This document shows, piece by piece, positions 24,249 through 31,139 of a DNA stretch of 36,357 nt. The notes beneath the pieces are model-generated. The model was not told where the DNA came from. It searched no databases and worked only from the letters and a program-made list of their open reading frames with translations. The translations under genes were made by a program, and so were the position numbers. This stretch comes from Nitrospiraceae bacterium (GTDB lineage: Bacteria > Nitrospirota > Thermodesulfovibrionia > UBA6902), in contig QZKC01000002.1 of NCBI GenBank assembly GCA_003599425.1, forward strand, positions 1-36,357, in the 5' to 3' direction. Position 1 is the first letter of the stretch; each line of letters starts with the position of its first letter.

Positions 24249-25760
24249 ATGGAAATTATTGACGAAATAAAAGACGATGAAATAGAGATCACCCTTCTGC
24301 AAAACCTGCCTCTCTCTTTCGTAAAAGGAAATGTCTTCCTGCCGTTGCGGAGAAGTGACAGCGAGCTTATGGCTGCCGTTGCCGATAACCGCGGGATATT
24401 CGCACTCAGAGATCTGGCGCGCAGTCTCAACCTTAAGCCTCATCCCCTGAAAGCTGAAGAGAAAGTGATCATCGATGCCATAAACCGCATGTACAGCCGT
24501 GCGAGCAGGATGAACGAGGTCATGGGCGACATGAAAGGTGAAGACCTGTCCATGGTCGCGACCGAATTTGAATCGCCCAAAGACCTTCTTGAGCTTACCG
24601 AGGAGGCCCCGATCATACGGCTGCTCAACGCCCTGCTGATGGAAGCTGTAAAGGAGAAGGCAAGCGATATACATGTTGAGCCCTATGAAAAAGGCCTTGA
24701 TGTGCGGTTCAGGGTGGACGGCATTTTGAGAAAAGTGCTGAGCCCTCCCAAGATCATACAGGATGCCCTTATATCGCGGATAAAGATTCTCGCAAGCCTT
24801 GATATCGCTGAGAAGAGGCTGCCTCAGGATGGGCGAATACGGCTGCTCATCGGCGGCAAGGACATTGATATCAGAGTCTCGACAATACCTACCGCTCTCG
24901 GTGAGCGGGCGGTCCTCAGATTACTTGACAGGCTGGCAGGCGTACTGAGCCTTGAAATGATCGGGCTTTCGGACCGGATACTTACATCTTTCAGGAACGC
25001 TCTTTCCAGGCCTAATGGAATAATACTGGTTACTGGCCCTACAGGATCAGGCAAGACCACGACCCTGTATGCTTCTCTTCTCAAGCTGAACACTGAAGAC
25101 AGGAATATCATCACCGTGGAAGACCCTGTTGAATATCAACTCAGCGGTATCGGGCAGATGCAGGTGAATCCCAAAATAGGACTGACCTTTGCAGCAGGGC
25201 TGAGATCTATTCTGAGACAGGACCCTGACATCATGATGGTGGGAGAGATCAGGGATATGGAGACCGCTGAAATAGCGGTGCATGCCTCGCTCACCGGACA
25301 CCTTGTCCTCAGCACGCTCCATACAAATGACGCGCCGAGCGCATTGACGAGACTGATCGATATGGGCATAGAGCCTTTTCTTGTTGCTTCATCACTTGTA
25401 TGTGTCCTTGCCCAGAGGCTTGTCAGAGTGATTTGCCCTCATTGCAAGGAATCATACATGCCCACGAAACAGGAAACGGACTTTCTCGAAACTGTCCCTT
25501 CAGTCCTTTATCGGGGGAGAGGTTGCGACAAGTGTCTCGGCAAGGGCTATCTCGGAAGAAGCGGAATTTATGAGCTGCTTGAGATCACCCCGCGGATACG
25601 TACCATGATCGTCGAGAGACAGGACGCGCAAAGCATTAAAACCGAGGCATCCAGGACAGGGTTCAAAACATTGCAGAAAAATGCAGTCGAGAAGATCATG
25701 CAGGGAGTCACCACCATAGAGGAAGTACTGAGGGTGACACAGAAGGATATTGAAGAGTGA
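24249..25760 (+). CDS. gspE: GspE secretion ATPase, cluster 2
   Basis: Cytoplasmic ATPase powering cluster 2, 503 residues. Walker A 'GPTGSGKTT' at 263-271, 'ILRQDPDIMMVGEIRD' as the Walker B region at about 321-336, 'STLHTNDA' histidine box, and tetracysteine site Cys396, Cys399, Cys426, Cys429. The N-terminal domain is short and lacks the MshEN repeats seen in cluster 1 GspE. It begins 12 nt after gspD2. No strong Shine-Dalgarno precedes its ATG, so translation may rely on coupling to gspD2. Confidence 0.96.
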   Translation: MEIIDEIKDDEIEITLLQNLPLSFVKGNVFLPLRRSDSELMAAVADNRGIFALRDLARSLNLKPHPLKAEEKVIIDAINRMYSRASRMNEVMGDMKGEDLSMVATEFESPKDLLELTEEAPIIRLLNALLMEAVKEKASDIHVEPYEKGLDVRFRVDGILRKVLSPPKIIQDALISRIKILASLDIAEKRLPQDGRIRLLIGGKDIDIRVSTIPTALGERAVLRLLDRLAGVLSLEMIGLSDRILTSFRNALSRPNGIILVTGPTGSGKTTTLYASLLKLNTEDRNIITVEDPVEYQLSGIGQMQVNPKIGLTFAAGLRSILRQDPDIMMVGEIRDMETAEIAVHASLTGHLVLSTLHTNDAPSALTRLIDMGIEPFLVASSLVCVLAQRLVRVICPHCKESYMPTKQETDFLETVPSVLYRGRGCDKCLGKGYLGRSGIYELLEITPRIRTMIVERQDAQSIKTEASRTGFKTLQKNAVEKIMQGVTTIEEVLRVTQKDIEE

Positions 25761-25761
25761 G

Positions 25762-25852
25762 CAAAGAAGGCACAAAGTGGCAAAGGCACACAGGTATCGA
25801 GTCAAAATCAGTACTTCTCTCTGTGCCTTTGTGCCTTTGTGCCTCTGTCCCT
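25762..25852. repeat. Palindromic repeat with GGCACAAA units in the gspE2-gspF2 gap
   Basis: Imperfect inverted repeat. The left arm (25762-25794) carries GGCACAAAG-type units, and the right arm (25817-25852) carries their complement, CTTTGTGCC-type units repeated about every 8 nt. The two arms can pair over roughly 27 bp with gaps. It fills the gap between gspE2 and gspF2 and is unrelated in detail to, but of the same kind as, the element at 7241-7304. Confidence 0.75.
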
Positions 25853-25865
25853 TTTTTTTGATCTT

Positions 25866-27041
25866 ATGCCTATCTTCAAATACAAAGGATATGATCCGCA
25901 GGGATCAGCAACAGAAGGAGTCATCGAGGCGGACGGGCACAGGGACGCAGCCCTGAAGATCAAGTCCAGAGGGATCTTTCCCAAAGAGATCACTGAAGAA
26001 ACTCCTTCAAGAAAAAAAGGACTGTTCAAAAAATATTCTCCCCTGGTTCTGGCGGGAATAACAAGGCGGCTTTCAACTCTTCTGTATTCAGGCGTCCCTC
26101 TTGTAGAAGCAGTGAGTTCCCTGTCCTCTGAACAGAAAGGGAACTGGAGAGGCATCCTGATCGACATTAAGGACAGGGTCTCAGGCGGGTCGTCGCTCGC
26201 AAGGGCCATGCAGGCGCATCCTGATATCTTTCCGGATTTTTATACCGGGATGATCTCTGCCGGTGAAAGCAGCGGCACCCTGACAGACGTGCTTTTGAAA
26301 CTCGCTGACTTCCTTGAAACGGAAGTCACCATAAAGAACAAAGTGCAGACAGCCCTTATATACCCCCTTTTCATGGCATGCGTCAGTGTCTTCATAGTAA
26401 TGTTCCTGTTCACCTTTGTGATACCCAAAATAACAAAAGTGTTCGAAGAAACTTCAGCCGCCCTTCCCTTTGCGACCATAATGCTCATCTGGATAAGCAC
26501 GGCCTTTAAAAATTTCTGGTGGCTGCTCCTGTTGATCGCTGCAGGTATTGTGACGGCATTCCGGTGGGTCCGGAAGAACAGGAAAGAGATCATAGACAAT
26601 ATCCTCCTCAAAGACCCCACCGGGATACTGTCAGGACTGTACATGCTGCGTTTCACCATGACAATGTCTTTTCTGCTTTCAGGCGGGCTTCCCATTTTAA
26701 AGGCCATGCAGCTTACTTCACGGGCTACAGGGAATGCTGTTCTTGAAAACAGGATAATGACCGCACAGAATCTGGTATCACAGGGAGCTAAACTCTCCTC
26801 CAGCCTTGAAGGGTTTCCTCCTTCGCTTCTGCAGATCATTGCTACCGGTGAGCAGACGGGAAAGCTCCCCGAAGTTCTCATGAAAACCGCTGACGCCTAT
26901 GAATCAGAGTTCGAAAGAAAGCTCCAGAGAGCGATCAGCCTCCTCGAACCAATCCTCATTCTCACAATGGGACTGATCGTCGGCTTCATTGTCGTTGCAG
27001 TCCTCCTGCCGATATTTGAGATGAACCAAGTGGTGAAGTAG
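25866..27041 (+). CDS. gspF: GspF inner-membrane platform protein, cluster 2
   Basis: Polytopic platform protein, 391 residues from the ATG at 25866. It starts 'MPIFKYKGYDPQG', the usual GspF opening; an in-frame ATG at 25839 would read out of the palindromic repeat and is rejected. Two T2SSF domains (about 60-180 and 260-385) carry 'ISAGESSGTLTDVL' and 'IATGEQTGKLPEVL'. Membrane segments lie at about 160-185, 205-230 and 360-385. The ATG has no Shine-Dalgarno and follows the repeat at 25762-25852. It ends 16 nt before the stop of the convergent helicase gene, with no visible terminator. Confidence 0.95.
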   Translation: MPIFKYKGYDPQGSATEGVIEADGHRDAALKIKSRGIFPKEITEETPSRKKGLFKKYSPLVLAGITRRLSTLLYSGVPLVEAVSSLSSEQKGNWRGILIDIKDRVSGGSSLARAMQAHPDIFPDFYTGMISAGESSGTLTDVLLKLADFLETEVTIKNKVQTALIYPLFMACVSVFIVMFLFTFVIPKITKVFEETSAALPFATIMLIWISTAFKNFWWLLLLIAAGIVTAFRWVRKNRKEIIDNILLKDPTGILSGLYMLRFTMTMSFLLSGGLPILKAMQLTSRATGNAVLENRIMTAQNLVSQGAKLSSSLEGFPPSLLQIIATGEQTGKLPEVLMKTADAYESEFERKLQRAISLLEPILILTMGLIVGFIVVAVLLPIFEMNQVVK

Positions 27042-27057
27042 AGCGATCCAGCTTTTC

Positions 27058-28638
27058 CTACTTCTTCCGTCCCTCTTTCGCCCTGGTGATAAGCGGCCAT
27101 CTTCCCTTCTTGTTCTTCTTGAAATGATTAAGGAGAACTTCCGCTTCCTGGAACGGGAGAGCAACGAATGAAAACTTCTCGAGAACTTGGACGCCTTTTA
27201 TTTTCTCTTCCCTGATATTACATTTGTCCTTGATGAAATCAACGAGCTTCCTTGGCGTCAGTCCGTCCTTTTTCCCTTTCGCCACAAAGAGCCGCGTCTT
27301 ACCCGTAGTATCAACAGTCTTCACATCTTCGATCTCGGTATAGCTTTTCTCGTCAAGCTCCTCATGAAACGCATATTGCAAGAGCGCTGCCAACATCTCG
27401 TCCGGGAAATTCCCTGAAAGCAGCTCCCTGGACATTTCAAGATAATTGTCCTGCAGCCCGGAACTCATGATCTCCTCAAGGTCCGACTTGATCCTCTGCT
27501 TTTTGATCCTGATAACATCCTTCACCTTCGGCAAGGTCTCCCTGCGAATGTCCGTCTTGGCGCTTTTCCTGATGTATTGCAGTTTCCTGTATTCCTCAGG
27601 GGTGACAAACGTAATGGCAGTACCCTCTTTACCAGCGCGTCCGGTCCTTCCTATCCTGTGGACATACGATTCCGGGTCCTGCGGAAGCGCGAAATTGATG
27701 ACATGCGTCAGGTCATGCACATCGATACCTCTTGCTGCAACATCGGTCGCGACAAGGATATTGATCTGACGTTTCTTGAATTTGTTCAGTATCTTCTCCC
27801 TCTGGCTCTGGGAGAGGTCGCCGTGAAGCGCGTCAGCATCATACCCCCTGTCAATGAGGTGGTTGGCAACTGTCTCCGCGTCGATCTTGGTCCTGCAGAA
27901 AACAAGGCCGTAAAAAGCCGCTTCCATATCGATGATCCTGCACAAGGCTTCGAATTTGTCAGACAGAGATACTTCAAAATAGATTTGGTCGGTCTGACTG
28001 ACGGTAAGGGCGCCTTTCTGTACTCCGAGGACTTCATACGCTCTCATATATTTTTCAGCTATACGCATTATCTCCGTGGGCATTGTTGCGGAAAACAGCA
28101 TAGTCCTTTTCTCGGGATTGGCGCTTTCCATGATCTCCTTAACTTCATCTATAAAACCCATATTGAGCATCTCATCCGCCTCGTCCAGCACCAGGTATGA
28201 TATTGCCCCCAGCTTTAATGTACGGCGATTCAAATGGTCAATTATCCTGCCGGGAGTGCCCACGACCACGTCAACGCCTTTCTTCAGGCTTCTCAACTGC
28301 ATGTCTATTGACTGTCCGCCGTAGATCGGGACCACGCTAAGTCTTTTCTTTCCCTTTAATGAATTGACCTCCTCTGCCACCTGAATGGCAAGCTCCCGCG
28401 TAGGCGTAAGGACCAGCGCCTGCACATGTTTCACATTCTCCTGCAGAAGTTCTATGATCGGCAGCCCGAATGCAGCGGTCTTGCCTGTACCGGTCTGCGC
28501 CTGGCCTACAACATCCTTTTTCCCGGCAAGGATCACCGGGATGGTCTTTACCTGTATCGGCGTCGGCTCTTCATATCCCTTCCTCTTCAGGGTTTTTAAT
28601 ACATCTTCAGATAATCCTAAATCCTCAAACGATTCCAT
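27058..28638 (-). CDS. deaD: DEAD-box ATP-dependent RNA helicase with DbpA-type RNA-binding domain
   Basis: RNA helicase for ribosome assembly and RNA turnover, often cold-induced. The 526-residue product has the Q motif ('YEEPTPIQ'), Walker A 'AQTGTGKT', 'DEAD' in 'VLDEADEML', 'SAT', and 'HRIGRTGRAG'. A linker and a DbpA/CsdA-type RNA-binding domain follow at about 430-515 ('TRLFVAKGKKDGL'). It faces against the flow of T2SS cluster 2, between gspF2 and gspG2, and has no obvious functional tie to secretion. AAAGGATG lies about 14 nt before the ATG. Symbol follows common usage for this architecture. Confidence 0.93.
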   Translation of the reverse strand: MESFEDLGLSEDVLKTLKRKGYEEPTPIQVKTIPVILAGKKDVVGQAQTGTGKTAAFGLPIIELLQENVKHVQALVLTPTRELAIQVAEEVNSLKGKKRLSVVPIYGGQSIDMQLRSLKKGVDVVVGTPGRIIDHLNRRTLKLGAISYLVLDEADEMLNMGFIDEVKEIMESANPEKRTMLFSATMPTEIMRIAEKYMRAYEVLGVQKGALTVSQTDQIYFEVSLSDKFEALCRIIDMEAAFYGLVFCRTKIDAETVANHLIDRGYDADALHGDLSQSQREKILNKFKKRQINILVATDVAARGIDVHDLTHVINFALPQDPESYVHRIGRTGRAGKEGTAITFVTPEEYRKLQYIRKSAKTDIRRETLPKVKDVIRIKKQRIKSDLEEIMSSGLQDNYLEMSRELLSGNFPDEMLAALLQYAFHEELDEKSYTEIEDVKTVDTTGKTRLFVAKGKKDGLTPRKLVDFIKDKCNIREEKIKGVQVLEKFSFVALPFQEAEVLLNHFKKNKKGRWPLITRAKEGRKK

Positions 28639-28685
28639 TAATCAATGTACATCCTTTCTTACTCATAATTCCCTGCGGCCTTGCC

Positions 28686-28793
28686 ACTCACCCCTCCCCC
28701 TTGACGGGGGAGGGCCAGGGTGGGGGTAAAACAGTTTTTTTCACCCTCCCCTTCATCCCCTCCTCTACGAGCCAGTGGCCATCAAGGAGGGGA
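28686..28793. repeat. GC-rich palindromic repeat upstream of deaD
   Basis: Contains the hairpin CCCTCCCCC-TTGAC-GGGGGAGGG (28692-28714) followed by AGGGTGGGGGT. Its second part can pair CCCCTCC with GGAGGGG. The same element family (CCCTCCC-TTGAC-GGGAGGG core) recurs at 31197-31287 inside gspK2. Confidence 0.75.
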
Positions 28794-28837
28794 GAACAAA
28801 ACACTAATACGTTCTCTTGTGCGCGGGCGTTTCTATC

Positions 28838-28893
28838 CTCTCCATTCCATTTCAACAGACTGTTTGATTGAACAGGTAATAGTTGAAGGAGAG
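28838..28893. other. Nested imperfect hairpin between the repeats
   Basis: Three nested stems can form: CTCTCC/GGAGAG (28838-28843 with 28888-28893), TTCAAC/GTTGAA (28851-28856 with 28882-28887) and CTGTT/AACAG (28860-28864 with 28871-28875), with a 6-nt loop. It may be part of a long deaD leader, a small RNA or repeat debris. It has no T-run and is not a terminator. Confidence 0.35.
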
Positions 28894-28948
28894 AAGCGAC
28901 AAATCACTTTATCATATTGGTTCTTATATTAGCAATGTGATACAACTA

Positions 28949-29135
28949 TTAACCCACATTATTCATAAACTTGGACAAGTATGGTGAAAAAACCTATTGA
29001 GCGATACCTTAGCATTTATTGTAAAAAACATTCTGTTGAATATTCGTTCACGTGAGTATTTCAAAAATCTATCGCATTCAAGATGTTTTTGAACCATGGC
29101 TTGTCCAAATAAAATTTATGAATAATGTAGGTTAA
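28949..29135. mobile_element. MITE-like repeat, copy B, with terminal inverted repeats
   Basis: 187-bp non-coding element upstream of gspG2. Its ends are inverted repeats: TTAACCCACATTATTCATAAA (written as TTAACC, then ACATTATTCATAAA; 28949-28969) and its complement at 29114-29135, with one mismatch over 21 bp, extended inward by TTGGACAAG/CTTGTCCAA. The outermost TTAA on both sides could be a target duplication. About half of it aligns with copy A (19777-19950). Confidence 0.8.
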
Positions 29136-29182
29136 GTTGCTAAATGATTGAGCCGTATTTTAGACTAAGTTTATTTTTCATC

Positions 29183-29671
29183 ATGATAAGAACTCAGGAA
29201 AAATTTCGATCTTCAATCTGCAATCTGCAATCTTCAATTTTCAATTCCCGAAGGGCGGGCTTCACCCTCATCGAACTCCTGGTGGTCCTGATCATCATCG
29301 GTATCCTTGCCGCTCTCATCGCGCCACGGCTGTTCGGCAGGCTGGACGAAGCAAAAGTGACTGAGGCAAAGATTCAGCTCAAGAATTTTGAGACAGCGCT
29401 CAGATTATTCAAGGCAGACAACGCCTTTTACCCTTCCACTGAGCAGGGGCTGGAAGCCCTTATTTCCCCTCCCGAAACAGGTCAGATCCCGGAACATTAT
29501 AAAGCAGGAGGATATCTGGAGAAGAAGAACATCCCAAAAGACCCCTGGGGCCATGAATACATATATATATCGCCGGGGGCCTCGAACGACTATGACATTA
29601 CAACCTATGGAGCAGACGGCCAGCCCGGCGGAAACGGATATGATGCGGACATTTCGAACTGGGATTCATAA
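29183..29671 (+). CDS. gspG: GspG major pseudopilin, cluster 2
   Basis: Major pseudopilin of cluster 2, 162 residues. It has the processing site 'AGFTLIELLVVLIIIG' and the conserved body 'FYPSTEQGLEALI', 'GGYLEKK', 'DPWGHEY' and the calcium-loop region 'GADGQPGGNGYDADI'. The leader of about 28 residues is mostly encoded by a heptanucleotide array (29207-29248). The start is uncertain: the ATG at 29183 is chosen as nearest to the pilin site, with another in-frame ATG at 29144; neither has a Shine-Dalgarno. It begins the gspG-N block after the helicase and repeat interruption, so it may need its own promoter. Confidence 0.92.
   Translation: MIRTQEKFRSSICNLQSSIFNSRRAGFTLIELLVVLIIIGILAALIAPRLFGRLDEAKVTEAKIQLKNFETALRLFKADNAFYPSTEQGLEALISPPETGQIPEHYKAGGYLEKKNIPKDPWGHEYIYISPGASNDYDITTYGADGQPGGNGYDADISNWDS
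29207..29248 (+). repeat. Heptanucleotide repeat array inside gspG2 leader
   Basis: Six tandem 7-nt units: CGATCTT, CAATCTG, CAATCTG, CAATCTT, CAATTTT, CAATTCC (42 nt, 14 codons). It ends a few codons before the 'GFTLIE' cleavage site. Confidence 0.9.
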
Positions 29672-30137
29672 TACGGTCATCCTTCAGCCCTCAGCCTTCA
29701 GCCTTATTGAACTGGTCGTCGTCATTTTCATCATCTCACTTGCAACCGCCCTTATCATGCCGTCGTTCTGGGAATCCGGAGAAAGGGCGTTGAGATCGGA
29801 CGCCAAACAGGTCGGCAATACTCTTAGATATATATATGATGAAGCCGTGGGCAAGAAAGAGGTCTACACACTTAAAGTCGATCTTGATAACGCCAAATGG
29901 AAATTTGAAAGCCCGCGTGAATCCCGGGACTATCATCTGGGGAAAGACATTGTTTTCAAAGACATCCTTATACCATCTCACGGCCTGATAACAGGAGGAG
30001 AGATCACTATGGAATTCGGCCCGCTCGGTCCCGGAGAACCAATAACAATGCATCTCTCCAGAAACGGGAAAGAATATTCAGTTACTTTTAACCACATAAA
30101 CGGCAGGGCCAGGATATATGAAGGATATGTCCAGTAA
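29640..30137 (+). CDS. gspH: GspH minor pseudopilin with altered cleavage site, cluster 2
   Basis: Minor pseudopilin, about 165 residues. The N-terminal motif reads 'AFSLIELVVVIFIISL' with Ala in place of the Gly that normally precedes the cleavage point; Glu5 is kept. The body has the GspH-type helix 'DAKQVGNTLRYIYDEAV' and 'YSVTFNHINGRARIY' near the end. Tandem ATGs at 29640 and 29643 are the likely starts, overlapping gspG2 by about 30 nt; a much longer frame from 29388 only shadows gspG2. A heptanucleotide array (29681-29708) encodes the residues up to and including the altered cleavage site. Confidence 0.82.
   Translation: MMRTFRTGIHNTVILQPSAFSLIELVVVIFIISLATALIMPSFWESGERALRSDAKQVGNTLRYIYDEAVGKKEVYTLKVDLDNAKWKFESPRESRDYHLGKDIVFKDILIPSHGLITGGEITMEFGPLGPGEPITMHLSRNGKEYSVTFNHINGRARIYEGYVQ
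29681..29708 (+). repeat. Heptanucleotide repeat array at the gspH2 cleavage site
   Basis: Four 7-nt units: CCTTCAG, CCCTCAG, CCTTCAG, CCTTATT. In frame they encode LQPSAFSLI, reaching across the prepilin peptidase cleavage position. Confidence 0.8.
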
Positions 30138-30516
30138 AATTTCACATTTCAAATCTCAAATCTCAAATCTAAAGGGTTTCACTCTCCTTGAGATCATGAT
30201 CGCCCTCGCTATAATCGGGATGACCCTCATGACTGTACTGCACACGGTAAACTATCACGCCAATATCGCAAATGAAAATACGGCCTCCACACAGATGACC
30301 CAGCTTGCCAAAGAAAAATTATTTGACCTTGAAGCAAACCCCGTCAGCTCTTCGGGCAGCATCGAGGGAACCGGTTTCACATATGAGAATATCGTATCTG
30401 CAACCGAAGATCCGGAAATCATCGAGCTTAAGTCGATTGTCAAAGGACAGGGGAAAGAAGTTCTCCTGAATGAGATCATCAGAAATAACGCAGGAACCGG
30501 AGTTCAGGCGCAATGA
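30118..30516 (+). CDS. gspI: GspI minor pseudopilin, cluster 2
   Basis: Minor pseudopilin of the tip complex, 132 residues. A leader of about 20 residues, largely encoded by a heptanucleotide array (30140-30174), precedes 'GFTLLEIMIALAIIG'. The following 'TASTQMTQLAKEKLFDLEANP' is the GspI-type segment. It overlaps gspH2 by 20 nt and gspJ2 by 4 nt. ATGs at 30118 and 30127 are both possible starts. Confidence 0.9.
   Translation: MKDMSSKISHFKSQISNLKGFTLLEIMIALAIIGMTLMTVLHTVNYHANIANENTASTQMTQLAKEKLFDLEANPVSSSGSIEGTGFTYENIVSATEDPEIIELKSIVKGQGKEVLLNEIIRNNAGTGVQAQ
30140..30174 (+). repeat. Heptanucleotide repeat array inside gspI2 leader
   Basis: Five 7-nt units: TTTCACA, TTTCAAA, TCTCAAA, TCTCAAA, TCTAAAG. 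They encode the leader residues directly before 'GFTLLE'. Confidence 0.88.
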
Positions 30517-31139
30517 AAACAGGAAAGGGGTTCACGCTCCTCGAGGTACTCATAAGCCTCACCCTGCTCACCATCGTGCTTGGCGCTGTATACAGTTCAT
30601 TCTTCTCTGCCCAGCGGGCATTTGAACGATTCAACACTGTCTCACTGAAGTATCATGAAGCTCGTACCGCCCTTGACATCATGAGAAGGGAAATCGAGGC
30701 TGCGATCCTCGAAGACTCAGACTCTGGCGATCAGAACGTGCAGAAAAAGGACATAATAAACAGCACAGAGTTCGTCATGAAGGACAGAGACGTGATGGGC
30801 AAGAACTCTTCGGAGCTGGCTCTTACGTCATTATCATTCAAGGGCAATGCCGTGACCACAAGTTCATACTATACAGAAGAAAAAGACGGCAAAATGAATC
30901 TCATTAAAAAAGAAGCCCCTCTTGGTTCCCAGTCTGCGGGCTATACCATGGAAATGATCGATGGGATAGAAGGATTCACTGTTGAAACCTTCTTTAATGC
31001 CCGGTGGGTCAAGACATGGGACACAAAAAATACCGGGAGCCTGCCTGAAGTCGTGAGAATAGGCATAGAGTTTGATGACAACGGAAAAAAGGTGCGCCTT
31101 GTGGAATATGCGCGTCCCCGGATAGGGAAGAAACTTTGA
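30513..31139 (+). CDS. gspJ: GspJ minor pseudopilin, cluster 2
   Basis: Minor pseudopilin of 208 residues with a normal short leader (MKTGKG), the site 'GFTLLEVLISLTLLT' and the GspJ helix 'EARTALDIMRREIEAAI', followed by a beta-rich domain ending 'VRIGIEFDDNGKKVRLVEYARPRIG'-like strands (region about 170-205). It overlaps gspI2 by 4 nt (ATGA) and the gspK2 start by 4 nt. No repeat lies in its leader. Confidence 0.92.
   Translation: MKTGKGFTLLEVLISLTLLTIVLGAVYSSFFSAQRAFERFNTVSLKYHEARTALDIMRREIEAAILEDSDSGDQNVQKKDIINSTEFVMKDRDVMGKNSSELALTSLSFKGNAVTTSSYYTEEKDGKMNLIKKEAPLGSQSAGYTMEMIDGIEGFTVETFFNARWVKTWDTKNTGSLPEVVRIGIEFDDNGKKVRLVEYARPRIGKKL

Noticed and set aside
29388-29639. Upstream extension of gspH2
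   Set aside because: It only shadows gspG2 in another frame; pseudopilins begin near the prepilin site.
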